Assembly: GCA_039973685.1 (NCBI GenBank)
Contig: JBDWKL010000021.1
Span: forward strand, 70,004-103,262
Reading direction: 5' to 3'
Source of the DNA: Hyphomicrobiales bacterium
GTDB taxonomy: Bacteria > Pseudomonadota > Alphaproteobacteria > Rhizobiales > JACESI01
DNA length: 33,259 nt
In this document: positions 1-6,789 of the stretch, in pieces
Layout of the letters: each line of letters starts with the position of its first letter
Position numbering within the stretch: the stretch's first letter is position 1
Position numbers and translations under genes: made by a program
The notes under the pieces: generated by a model
What the model was told of the DNA's origin: nothing
The model's database searches: none
What the model saw: the letters and a program-made list of their open reading frames with translations, nothing else

Positions 1-1
1 C

Positions 2-328
2 CATCAAACAGGCGATTTTATGCTAAAGACGGTTGGCTATCGACTACAAAGGCAAGTTCGTCAATCAGACATCGTGGCCCGATTAGGCGGCGATGAGTTC
101 GCGGTTTTGTTGTGGCATGTCAATCACGAAACAGCCCAAACTCGCGGCGCTAAAATCATGGATGGCATTTGCAAACCGCTTGTAAAAATATCCAAGCAAG
201 TTGAAACGCACATTAAAGCCTCAGCGGGTGTCACTATTTTAGAAAAAAACGATACAGCGGAAACATTGCTAGAGCGTGCCGACCAAGCCATGTACAAAGC
301 AAAGCGCCGATTTAAAAGCGCGGGCTAA
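2..328 (+). CDS. Diguanylate cyclase, C-terminal GGDEF part (5' truncated)
   Basis: This is the 3' end of a cyclic-di-GMP synthase gene. The reading frame is open from the left window edge, so the true start lies outside; the ATG at 20 is internal. The intact GGDEF active-site signature is encoded at 86-100. Five residues before it is an RQSD sequence, which fits the RxxD inhibitory I-site that binds product c-di-GMP, so the enzyme is probably active and feedback-inhibited. The tail with ADQAMYKAK is the usual end of a GGDEF domain, and the protein stops shortly after it, so no EAL domain follows. The N-terminal sensor is not visible. It runs convergent to the next gene with 5 bp between the stops. 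Domain call is firm; the signal it senses is unknown. Confidence 0.93.
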   Translation, partial: HQTGDFMLKTVGYRLQRQVRQSDIVARLGGDEFAVLLWHVNHETAQTRGAKIMDGICKPLVKISKQVETHIKASAGVTILEKNDTAETLLERADQAMYKAKRRFKSAG

Positions 329-333
329 GCTGA

Positions 334-540
334 TTAAGCAATAATATCTGGAAAGAGGCCATCTTCCATCGCTGTGATTTTATCACGCAATCGCAACTTT
401 TGTTTTTTTAAACGCTGGACCCTAAGCGGGTCAGACTTACCCGCTTCCATTAACGCATCAATCGCTGCGTCTAAATCACGGTGCTCTTGTCGCAATTTTC
501 CGATTTCAATTCGGATTTCTTTTTCTTCATCGTCTGTCAC
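334..540 (-). CDS. YdcH/DUF465 family micro-protein
   Basis: A 68-residue, highly charged, all-helical protein matching the DUF465 (YdcH) pattern: an RQEHRDLD helix, a short turn with DPLRVQRLKKQKLRLRD, then a second helix. Such proteins form small helical hairpins or coiled coils, and their function is not established. The start is GTG at 540; the next methionine, about residue 31, would remove half of the domain. The ribosome site is weak. It lies head-to-head with a second DUF465 gene at 870, across a 329-bp gap. Family assignment is good; role unknown. Confidence 0.82.
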   Translation of the reverse strand: MTDDEEKEIRIEIGKLRQEHRDLDAAIDALMEAGKSDPLRVQRLKKQKLRLRDKITAMEDGLFPDIIA

Positions 541-869
541 GCAACAAGCTCGATTCGTTTTTTTGTGATGGCCTTTTAAGGTGGCCCATAAGAATACAGC
601 CTAGCCTTCCCATATTTTACCACGAATTACCGCTTTTTCCACAAATTGACTGTGGAGAACAACTAGAATTTCAATTTCAACAAATTTTTAAAAACTTATC
701 ATTGCGCTTCAGACTTCATTTGCTACGCTATCAGAATTGTCATTGTGTGTTGTAAAACTTGCTGTTGTTTCACTCTTTGTATGGCATCCTTTTCAAACGC
801 ATAAAGACAATAATCTTGTCAGGTTGTCTGACGAGCTTACATTGTTGCCAACTTGAAAGGGATACATGA
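541..869. other. Intergenic region between divergent YdcH genes
   Basis: This 329-bp gap must hold the promoters of the two divergent DUF465 genes. I see no supported coding sequence. It contains an inverted pair of DnaA-box-like 9-mers (635-643 TTTTCCACA; 651-659, reverse strand TTCTCCACA) followed by an AT-rich tract (about 660-740). No clear -35/-10 pair can be picked by eye. Confidence 0.5.
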
Positions 870-1049
870 ATGTCGATGGAATCGCATCTTGAAGAACTAA
901 ACAAACGGCATAGCAACCTAGAACAGCAGATTAAATCTGCTGGTATGCATCCAAGCCAAAATCCGCTGGAAATTGCTGCCCTCAAAAGAAAAAAACTACA
1001 TTTGAAAGATCAAATTCATCGTCTTTCCGTAGAAGAAGTGCACCATTAA
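870..1049 (+). CDS. YdcH/DUF465 family micro-protein (second copy)
   Basis: A 59-residue protein starting at ATG 870 with an AAAGG ribosome site at 856-860. It begins MSMESHLEELNKRHSNLEQQ and continues with a turn and a basic helix (LKRKKLHLKDQI), the same helix-turn-helix layout as the YdcH protein at 334-540. It is therefore a DUF465-type paralogue. In the alphaproteobacteria I know, these small proteins often occur in pairs. A perfect 10-bp terminator hairpin lies 35 bp downstream, so it is probably a single-gene transcript. It is short enough to be missed by length-filtered gene finders. Function unknown. Confidence 0.8.
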   Translation: MSMESHLEELNKRHSNLEQQIKSAGMHPSQNPLEIAALKRKKLHLKDQIHRLSVEEVHH

Positions 1050-1083
1050 GGGTCGAAACCAGTTAGAAATCGATAACCAACAC

Positions 1084-1114
1084 TGAAACCGCAGCGGCAT
1101 GCGGTTTCACTTTA
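1084..1114 (+). terminator. Hairpin terminator after YdcH gene
   Basis: Perfect inverted repeat TGAAACCGCA (1084-1093) and TGCGGTTTCA (1100-1109) with a 6-nt loop, followed by CTTTA. The T-run is short, but the position just after the stop at 1049 fits a terminator. Confidence 0.6.
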
Positions 1115-1145
1115 ATCTTATCGCCTCCCCCCCCAACATCACGCC

Positions 1146-1187
1146 TTACCCAAACACTCATTACCCAAACGCTCATCGCCCAAAGAG
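1146..1187. repeat. 15-bp tandem repeat upstream of prpE
   Basis: Two nearly identical units, TTACCCAAACACTCA (1146-1160) and TTACCCAAACGCTCA (1161-1175), lie head to tail. A degraded third unit begins TCGCCCAAAGAG (1176-1187). The array ends at the inverted repeat at 1188. Confidence 0.7.
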
Positions 1188-1206
1188 TGCAAAGTTACTT
1201 TGCAAA
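1186..1206. promoter_or_regulatory. Candidate short-chain acyl-CoA regulator (ScfR/PccR-type) operator
   Basis: A perfect inverted repeat, TGCAAAGT-T-ACTTTGCA, spans 1188-1204, and a full TTTGCAAA sits at 1199-1206. As I recall the literature, PccR of Rhodobacter sphaeroides binds two TTTGCAAA boxes 4 bp apart. Here the copies are AGTGCAAA and TTTGCAAA, 5 bp apart, so the match is imperfect. The site is about 140 bp upstream of prpE, whose product makes propionyl-CoA, which makes the reading plausible. Confidence 0.4.
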
Positions 1207-1342
1207 CATCCTCAATTGGCGGGTTTTGGCCGTTTCTTCCTGCATTGATCCAACCTCATCCAATTTATTGATTCCTGTATGCGGCTTTATTGGCTATACC
1301 TGCATGGAACTAGGGCGTTAGTAGCGTCTGGAGGAGGATAGA

Positions 1343-3229
1343 ATGTCGGGTACATACCAATCAGTTTATAATCAGTGGAAAGCTGCCCCAGAGAAATTTT
1401 GGGAAGAAGCAGCTCAAGCGATAGAATGGTCAAAACCCTTCGACAAAACCTTTGATCCAGATGCAGGCATTTATGGCCGCTGGTATGTCGGTGGCGAATG
1501 CAACACTTGTTACAATGCCGTCGACAGACAAATAGCTGACGGACGTGGCGAACAAAACGCCATCATCTATGACAGTCCAATGACCGGCAGTCAGAAGAAA
1601 TTCACCTATAACGACCTGCGGAGCGAAGTCTCTGCCATGGCAGCCACCTTGCAAGACCAAGGCGTTGAAAAAGGTGACCGTGTCATCATCTATATGCCAA
1701 TGGTGCCTGAAGCAGCTTTTGCCATGCTCGCTTGCGCCCGCATCGGAGCAGTGCACTCTGTAGTCTTCGGTGGATTTGCTGCGCGCGAACTCGCGATCCG
1801 CATTGATGATGCCAAACCAAAAGCGATCATATCTGCATCATGCGGCTTAGAGCCCGGTCGCACCATTGCCTATAAGCCCCTGCTTGATGAAGCAATTGAA
1901 CTGGCAACAAACAAGCCATCTTATTGCCTGATCTTACAGCGCGAGCAATTGACTTGCGATTTGATTGAAGGCCGTGACGAAGACATGAAAATCGCAATGG
2001 ATGCAACCCGCGGACGCGATGTGCCTTGCGTTCCAGTTAAGGCGACAGATCCGCTTTATGTGCTTTACACCTCCGGCACAACAGGCGAGCCAAAGGGCGT
2101 CATTCGCGACAATGGCGGCCATATGGTCGCGGCCAAATGGTCGATGGAACATATCTACGACATCAAACCAGGTGAAGCCTTTTGGGCGGCATCTGATGTT
2201 GGTTGGGTCGTCGGGCACTCTTACATTGTCTACGCGCCTTTAATGCATGGTTGCACGACTATCTTGTTTGAAGGCAAGCCCGTTGGCACACCCGATGCTG
2301 GCACCTTCTGGCGTGTGATTAGCGACCATAAAGTGGTCGCCCTGTTCACCGCACCAACAGCCTTTCGTGCGATTAAAAGAGATGACCCAAATGGCGATTT
2401 CATCAAAGATTATGACCTCAGCCATTTCAGAACTCTTTTCCTCGCAGGCGAACGCGCTGACCCAGACACGATAGTTTGGGCGCAAGATAAGCTTGGCGTG
2501 CCTGTGATCGATCATTGGTGGCAAACAGAAACAGGCTGGACCATCGCAGGCAACCCAATGGGGATTGAACCACTGCCTGTCGTGCTTGGTTCGCCAACGG
2601 TTCCAATGCCGGGTTACGACCTACAGGTTTTAAACGATGAAGGCGTAGAAGTTAAAACGGGAGAACTTGGCAATATTGTTTTGAAACTCCCCCTACCGCC
2701 TGGTGCGTTTCCAACTCTTTGGGAAAACGACGAACGCTTTAAAGAAAGCTACCTCGCAGAATTCCCAGGCTACTACCAAACATCCGATGCAGGCTATGTT
2801 GATGAAAACGGTTATGTCTACATCATGGCCCGCACCGACGACATCATCAACGTTGCAGGCCACCGCCTTTCAACAGGCGGCATGGAAGAAGTGGTCGCAG
2901 GCCACCCAGATGTGGCTGAATGTGCCGTTGTTGGCATCGCGGATAAATTGAAGGGTCAAATTCCAGCAGGCTTCCTTATCATCAATTCAGGCGTCAATCG
3001 TGACACTTCAGAGATAGAAAAAGAAGTCGTCGCATTGGTGCGTCAAGAAATTGGACCTGTTGCAGCCTTTAAAAAAGTAGTGTCGGTTGCTCGTCTGCCG
3101 AAAACCCGATCAGGCAAAATTTTACGCGCTACAATGCGAGCGATTGCCGATGGTGAAGACGTTGCAATACCTGCCACTATTGACGATCCAGCCATTATTG
3201 ATGAAATACGCGAAGCGCTGTCTAAGTAA
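1343..3229 (+). CDS. prpE: Propionyl-CoA synthetase PrpE
   Basis: An acyl-CoA synthetase of the ANL superfamily that activates propionate with ATP and CoA to propionyl-CoA in the cytoplasm. Its 628 residues match the usual PrpE length. The N-terminal acetyl-CoA-synthetase-type lid region (about 1-60) is followed by the AMP-binding core with the phosphate-binding loop YTSGTTGEPKG (242-252). The C-terminal domain has the PKTRSGKILR motif, whose lysine is residue 592; this lysine is the one needed for adenylation and silenced by acylation in known PrpE proteins. The start ATG has a strong GGAGGAGG site at 1330-1337. It leads a likely operon with an SDR, a flavin amine oxidase and a GNAT gene. 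No prpB/C/D genes are present, so propionyl-CoA may go to the methylmalonyl-CoA route. Acetate activation as a side reaction is possible. Confidence 0.95.
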   Translation: MSGTYQSVYNQWKAAPEKFWEEAAQAIEWSKPFDKTFDPDAGIYGRWYVGGECNTCYNAVDRQIADGRGEQNAIIYDSPMTGSQKKFTYNDLRSEVSAMAATLQDQGVEKGDRVIIYMPMVPEAAFAMLACARIGAVHSVVFGGFAARELAIRIDDAKPKAIISASCGLEPGRTIAYKPLLDEAIELATNKPSYCLILQREQLTCDLIEGRDEDMKIAMDATRGRDVPCVPVKATDPLYVLYTSGTTGEPKGVIRDNGGHMVAAKWSMEHIYDIKPGEAFWAASDVGWVVGHSYIVYAPLMHGCTTILFEGKPVGTPDAGTFWRVISDHKVVALFTAPTAFRAIKRDDPNGDFIKDYDLSHFRTLFLAGERADPDTIVWAQDKLGVPVIDHWWQTETGWTIAGNPMGIEPLPVVLGSPTVPMPGYDLQVLNDEGVEVKTGELGNIVLKLPLPPGAFPTLWENDERFKESYLAEFPGYYQTSDAGYVDENGYVYIMARTDDIINVAGHRLSTGGMEEVVAGHPDVAECAVVGIADKLKGQIPAGFLIINSGVNRDTSEIEKEVVALVRQEIGPVAAFKKVVSVARLPKTRSGKILRATMRAIADGEDVAIPATIDDPAIIDEIREALSK

Positions 3230-3273
3230 TTTGCAAAGCTGCGTGCTGAGTTAAAAACATAAAGGGTTTGAAC

Positions 3274-4068
3274 ATGGCTGAACATCAAAATCGCGTGGCG
3301 ATTGTAACCGGCGGTGCACAGGGCATTGGTTATGCAATTTGTGAGCGTCTTCTTCGTGATGGCGCCCGCGTGGTTATCGCCGACATCAACGATGATCTGG
3401 CAAGCGAAGCCGTTCAAGCCTTGGGCGAATATGGGCCTGTGCGCTATGTCCATTGCAATGTGGCTGAGCGCCTTGATGTTCACAACCTTGTGGCAAGCAC
3501 GCTCGATGCCTACGGCGACATTGATATTCTGGTCAACAATGCAGGCGTTGTGCATGGCGCATCGTTTTTAGAAATTACCGAAGAAGATTTCGACCGTGTA
3601 ATGGACATCAACCTCAAAGGTTCGTTCCTCGTGTCACAAGCCGTTGCAAAACACATGGTGGAGCGCGCGGAAGCAGGTTCTAAACCAGGCTCAATCGTCA
3701 ACATGTCGTCGATCAACTCAGTGGTCGCGATTGAAAACCAAATTCCCTATTCCGTCTCAAAAGGTGGCGTGAACCAACTGACAAAAGTCGCCTCCCTCGC
3801 CCTTGCCAAACATGGCATCCGCGTAAATGCTGTCGGTCCCGGTTCCATCATGACGCCAATGCTAGAGGCCGTGAACCACGACCCAGAAGCCCGCGCGCGC
3901 ATGCTCTCTCGCACTCCAGCATCGAGACTAGGCGACCCGAAAGAAATCGCCTCTGTGGTGTCATTCCTAGCATCCGATGATGCAAGCTATATCACCGGTC
4001 AAACCATCTATGCAGATGGTGGTCGGTTGGGCCTCAACTATGTTGTGCCTGTGCCAGACGAAGCGTAA
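3274..4068 (+). CDS. SDR family NAD(P)-dependent oxidoreductase
   Basis: A 264-residue classical short-chain dehydrogenase. The cofactor loop TGGAQGIG is at 12-19, an aspartate at about 37 after the second strand suggests NAD(H) preference, NNAG is at 88-91, and the catalytic Ser146, Tyr159 and Lys163 (YSVSK) are all present. The end ITGQTIYADGG is typical of the family. I chose ATG 3274 because AAAGGG lies at 3261-3266; an in-frame TTG at 3268 would sit on that site. It follows prpE by 44 bp and precedes the amine oxidase gene by 45 bp, so co-transcription is likely. The substrate cannot be read from the sequence; a hydroxyacyl, polyol or sugar alcohol is possible. Confidence 0.88.
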   Translation: MAEHQNRVAIVTGGAQGIGYAICERLLRDGARVVIADINDDLASEAVQALGEYGPVRYVHCNVAERLDVHNLVASTLDAYGDIDILVNNAGVVHGASFLEITEEDFDRVMDINLKGSFLVSQAVAKHMVERAEAGSKPGSIVNMSSINSVVAIENQIPYSVSKGGVNQLTKVASLALAKHGIRVNAVGPGSIMTPMLEAVNHDPEARARMLSRTPASRLGDPKEIASVVSFLASDDASYITGQTIYADGGRLGLNYVVPVPDEA

Positions 4069-4113
4069 GTTCAAGGCCAATTAAACAGGCAAAAACGGAC
4101 CAATGAGGCAACG

Positions 4114-5169
4114 ATGAAAACCAATATTGCCATCATTGGCGGCGGACTTGCGGGCCTTTCACTGGCGCGTCATTTGCACAAGGCAGGACTTGATTTCCAG
4201 CTTTTTGAAGCGCGCGGCAGGCTTGGTGGTCGCATCAAAACCCATCAATTAGAAGGTGCAAGTTATGATCTTGGTCCTGCATGGTTTTGGTCTGGTCAAA
4301 CAAGAATGGAAGCACTCATTTCTGATCTAGGCCTTACGTGTTTTAATCAATTCGCGACAGGCATGCAGCTTTATGAAACAGAAGATGGCCGTGTCATTCG
4401 GGACCAAGGCTTCGCCTCCATGCAAGGGTCTTGGCGGGTTGATAGCGGCATGGGGAAACTCACTGAAGGTATTGCAGATGCCTTACCCAAAGATCGTATC
4501 CACACGCAATTTATAGCCGAAACGATAGACCATGACGCTGGCATCACCTTCACCAATGGCAACATGTGCCAAGCGCAACAAGTGGTGTTCGCCCTACCCC
4601 CTCGATTGATCCAAGACCTCACGATCGAACCTCCTTTGGATCAAGTTCAAATAGACAGTATGCGTTCCATCTCAACATGGATGGCGGGTCACGCAAAAAT
4701 TTTGGCGCTCTACGAAAAACCGTTTTGGCGGGAAGCGGGCCTTTCAGGAGATGCGTCAAGCAGGCATGGCCCAATGGTTGAAATTCATGATGCATCGCCC
4801 AACACCCCGCAATCCTCTGCTGGATTGTTCGGCTTCCTTGGTGTCTCTGCCCAACATCGGGGAAACAATAAACAAGCAATTTTAGCCGCTGTTCAAGCGC
4901 AGCTCATTCGCCTGTTTGGTGAAAAGGCTGTAAACCCAATTGAGCTGATTTATGAAGATTGGGCATTTGATCCGCACACAGCAAACACCCTTGATCATGC
5001 CCCGCTGATGCACCATCCAGATTATGGATTGCCAGCAGCCCTTAAAACTCTTCCAGACCGCAACATCCACCTCTGTGTCACCGAAGTTGCACCAGAAATG
5101 GGCGGATATTTAGAAGGCGCATTGGCTGCTGCAGAAGCAACCGCAGATGCGTTGATAAAACTTAATTAG
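4114..5169 (+). CDS. FAD-dependent amine-oxidase-family protein
   Basis: A 351-residue flavoprotein with an N-terminal Rossmann FAD site: IIGGGLAGLSLARHL at about 7-21, then an acidic strand end (FEARGRLGGR) that binds the ribose and pyrophosphate. The C-terminal APEMGGYLEGALAAAEATA segment is the second FAD-contact motif of the flavin amine oxidase/protoporphyrinogen oxidase family. It is shorter than monoamine oxidases of about 450 residues and has no signal peptide or membrane anchor. GAGG lies six bases before the ATG. It sits third in the prpE operon. An oxidative deamination delivering an aldehyde or ketone to the neighbouring SDR is possible but is inference; a desaturase-like activity cannot be ruled out. 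Confidence 0.82.
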   Translation: MKTNIAIIGGGLAGLSLARHLHKAGLDFQLFEARGRLGGRIKTHQLEGASYDLGPAWFWSGQTRMEALISDLGLTCFNQFATGMQLYETEDGRVIRDQGFASMQGSWRVDSGMGKLTEGIADALPKDRIHTQFIAETIDHDAGITFTNGNMCQAQQVVFALPPRLIQDLTIEPPLDQVQIDSMRSISTWMAGHAKILALYEKPFWREAGLSGDASSRHGPMVEIHDASPNTPQSSAGLFGFLGVSAQHRGNNKQAILAAVQAQLIRLFGEKAVNPIELIYEDWAFDPHTANTLDHAPLMHHPDYGLPAALKTLPDRNIHLCVTEVAPEMGGYLEGALAAAEATADALIKLN

Positions 5170-5184
5170 AGCAACAAACAAACC

Positions 5185-5811
5185 GTGCCCATCCAGTTCC
5201 ACCCTCTTACCGCCCCAACAAACCAAGCAGCCTTTGATTTGGTAACACAGGTATTTGTAAACGCGAGCACCCTCCACAAAGCACTCAACATTAGTCTGGA
5301 AGAATACCGTCCCTACTTGCAAACCTCCTTTGATGAAATGGTGTTAGAGGGGTTATCGATCGCCGCGATTGATACCAAAACAAACCACGTGATTGGTTGT
5401 TTAATTGCGTGCGATTTTCATCACCACATCCACGCAAAAAGCACCGTACCTGAAAAATTCGCACCACTATCAGCTTTATCAAAAGCGCTTTGCCATTCTT
5501 TCATCAAACAACGCGCACCCAAAGTGGGTGACATTGCCTTTCTGGACATGGCAGCCATCGCACCCGATTATCTTGGTCAAGGCATCTACCAAGAAATGAG
5601 AACATACGCCCATGCTCATGCGAAACAACGGGGCTTCCATTCAGTCATCGGCGAATTATCATCCGCTGTCACACAGCATTTTGTCTTGAATAAAATGGGC
5701 CATACCAAACAAGCTGAAGTCTCGTTTGAGCATTTTGAGTATCAGGGAAAAAAACCGTTTCAATCCATCCAAGAACCCGCAAGCATCATTTTGGCTGAGG
5801 GGCGATTATAG
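5185..5811 (+). CDS. GNAT-fold N-acetyltransferase-like protein
   Basis: A 208-residue protein with a GNAT-like core. A central strand (VGDIAFLDMAAIAPDYL) runs into the acetyl-CoA pyrophosphate loop LGQGIYQEM at about 131-139, followed by a helix and a strand-helix with VLNKMGH. The start is GTG at 5185, 15 bp after the amine oxidase stop; there is no good ribosome site, so translational coupling is likely. It is last in the prpE operon, ahead of a strong terminator. Arylalkylamine-type GNATs share this general look, which would fit an amine substrate next to an amine oxidase, but that is a guess. Confidence 0.68.
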   Translation: MPIQFHPLTAPTNQAAFDLVTQVFVNASTLHKALNISLEEYRPYLQTSFDEMVLEGLSIAAIDTKTNHVIGCLIACDFHHHIHAKSTVPEKFAPLSALSKALCHSFIKQRAPKVGDIAFLDMAAIAPDYLGQGIYQEMRTYAHAHAKQRGFHSVIGELSSAVTQHFVLNKMGHTKQAEVSFEHFEYQGKKPFQSIQEPASIILAEGRL

Positions 5812-5826
5812 ATTGAATGAATAAAA

Positions 5827-5852
5827 AACCCGGCTCAAAAGCCGGGTTCTTA
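5827..5852. terminator. Bidirectional Rho-independent terminator
   Basis: Perfect 9-bp stem AACCCGGCT (5827-5835) and AGCCGGGTT (5840-5848) with a CAAA loop. It has A-runs on the left (T-run for the minus strand) and TTCTT on the right. It separates the convergent GNAT gene and trcR and probably stops both transcripts. Confidence 0.9.
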
Positions 5853-5875
5853 AACATTCAATTTAAAGGCAATAA

Positions 5876-6628
5876 CTAAGCGTCGCCGCCTTCGTCACCT
5901 TTAAGTTCAGCAAGTTTGCCGAAAACGCTGTCCACATCATAATGTGGTTCTACATCTTCTTCTCTCGGCTGCGGAGGCTGCGCTGGTGCACCAAACACAC
6001 TGTCGTGGCTTAGGTCAGGCTGCGGCGCGTCTTGTGGATAAATTGGCGCTGTTTCTGCAACAGGGATCAATGTTTCACCCGCTGGCAATTCAGGCTTAGG
6101 CGGCAGATATTTCTCTGCTTTCGTCACTTCAGCATCAAGCGCGATTTGCGTACACAGACCAAGGATCACAGGATCAGACGGTGTCAAATTAGCTGAATTC
6201 CAATGAGTGCGGTCTTTAATCGCTTGAATGGTTGGCTTGGTTGTACCCACCAATTTGATGATTTGAGAATCTTTCAATTCAGCGTGGTTACGTGTAAGCC
6301 ACAAGATCGCATTTGGGCGGTCTTGGCGACGGGAAACAGGCGTATAGCGCGGCGCTTTCTTCGAGCGTTCTGGCACCAAAACTTTTGGCTTTGATATGGT
6401 AAGCTTGCGGTTTGGGTCTTCTTGCGCTTTTTCGATTTCTTCGCGAGTCAATTGTCCCGTTGAAATCGGGTCCAGGCCTTTAATGCCTTGTGCGCTATCA
6501 CCATCAGCAATCGCTTTCACTTCAAGTGGGTGAATTGTGCAAAATTCAGCAATCTGATCAAACGAAAGACCTGTATTATCAACCAACCAAACGGCAGTCG
6601 CTTTTGGCATTAAAAGAGCTTGAGCCAT
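5876..6628 (-). CDS. trcR: TrcR/DUF1013 family cell-cycle transcriptional regulator
   Basis: A 250-residue cytoplasmic protein of the alphaproteobacterial DUF1013 family, now called TrcR and linked to cell-cycle transcription. The N-terminus MAQALLMPKATAVWLVDN and the following LSFDQIAEFCTIHPLEVKAIADG block are characteristic, as is the helix-turn-helix-like region with RPNAILWLTRNHAELKDSQI around the middle. The last 80 residues are proline- and acid-rich and end in two VDSVFG/HDSVFG repeats, probably disordered. I set the start at 6628 because AAGGAAA precedes it; a frame 84 bp longer exists but lacks a family match. It is convergent to the GNAT gene and shares the terminator at 5827. Family assignment is strong; DNA targets are not visible here. 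Confidence 0.88.
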   Translation of the reverse strand: MAQALLMPKATAVWLVDNTGLSFDQIAEFCTIHPLEVKAIADGDSAQGIKGLDPISTGQLTREEIEKAQEDPNRKLTISKPKVLVPERSKKAPRYTPVSRRQDRPNAILWLTRNHAELKDSQIIKLVGTTKPTIQAIKDRTHWNSANLTPSDPVILGLCTQIALDAEVTKAEKYLPPKPELPAGETLIPVAETAPIYPQDAPQPDLSHDSVFGAPAQPPQPREEDVEPHYDVDSVFGKLAELKGDEGGDA

Positions 6629-6789
6629 GCATAGTTTCCTTGTTCTTTGTCCGCCAGCATTCAAGCTGGGAGCGGGACAGTCTTGTCTTTGACAATGACG
6701 GGAATTGAGCAATGATATACTTGCTTTGCAGCACTATATCAACCGATCATTTTGTTATAGGCGATTAGTGTAGGAACAGACCGCAAAGC
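6629..6789. other. Upstream region of trcR
   Basis: 161 bp between the outer membrane protein stop and the trcR start, both on the minus strand. No hairpin with a T-run was found, so the upstream transcript may read through. A short TTGTC-TTT-GACAA inverted repeat at about 6682-6694 lies in the likely promoter area. Confidence 0.35.

Noticed and set aside
168-175. TTTGCAAA in the GGDEF gene, and another at 3230-3237 after prpE
   Set aside because: Single copies without a paired second box; an 8-mer is expected by chance in a window this size.
770-985. Minus-strand reading frame of 71 codons
   Set aside because: It lies opposite the well-supported DUF465 micro-protein at 870-1049, is Cys/Ser-rich without a recognisable fold and has no ribosome site.
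3043-3555. Minus-strand frame of 170 codons
   Set aside because: It straddles the end of prpE and the start of the SDR gene in antisense and has no family features; a shadow of real coding sequence.
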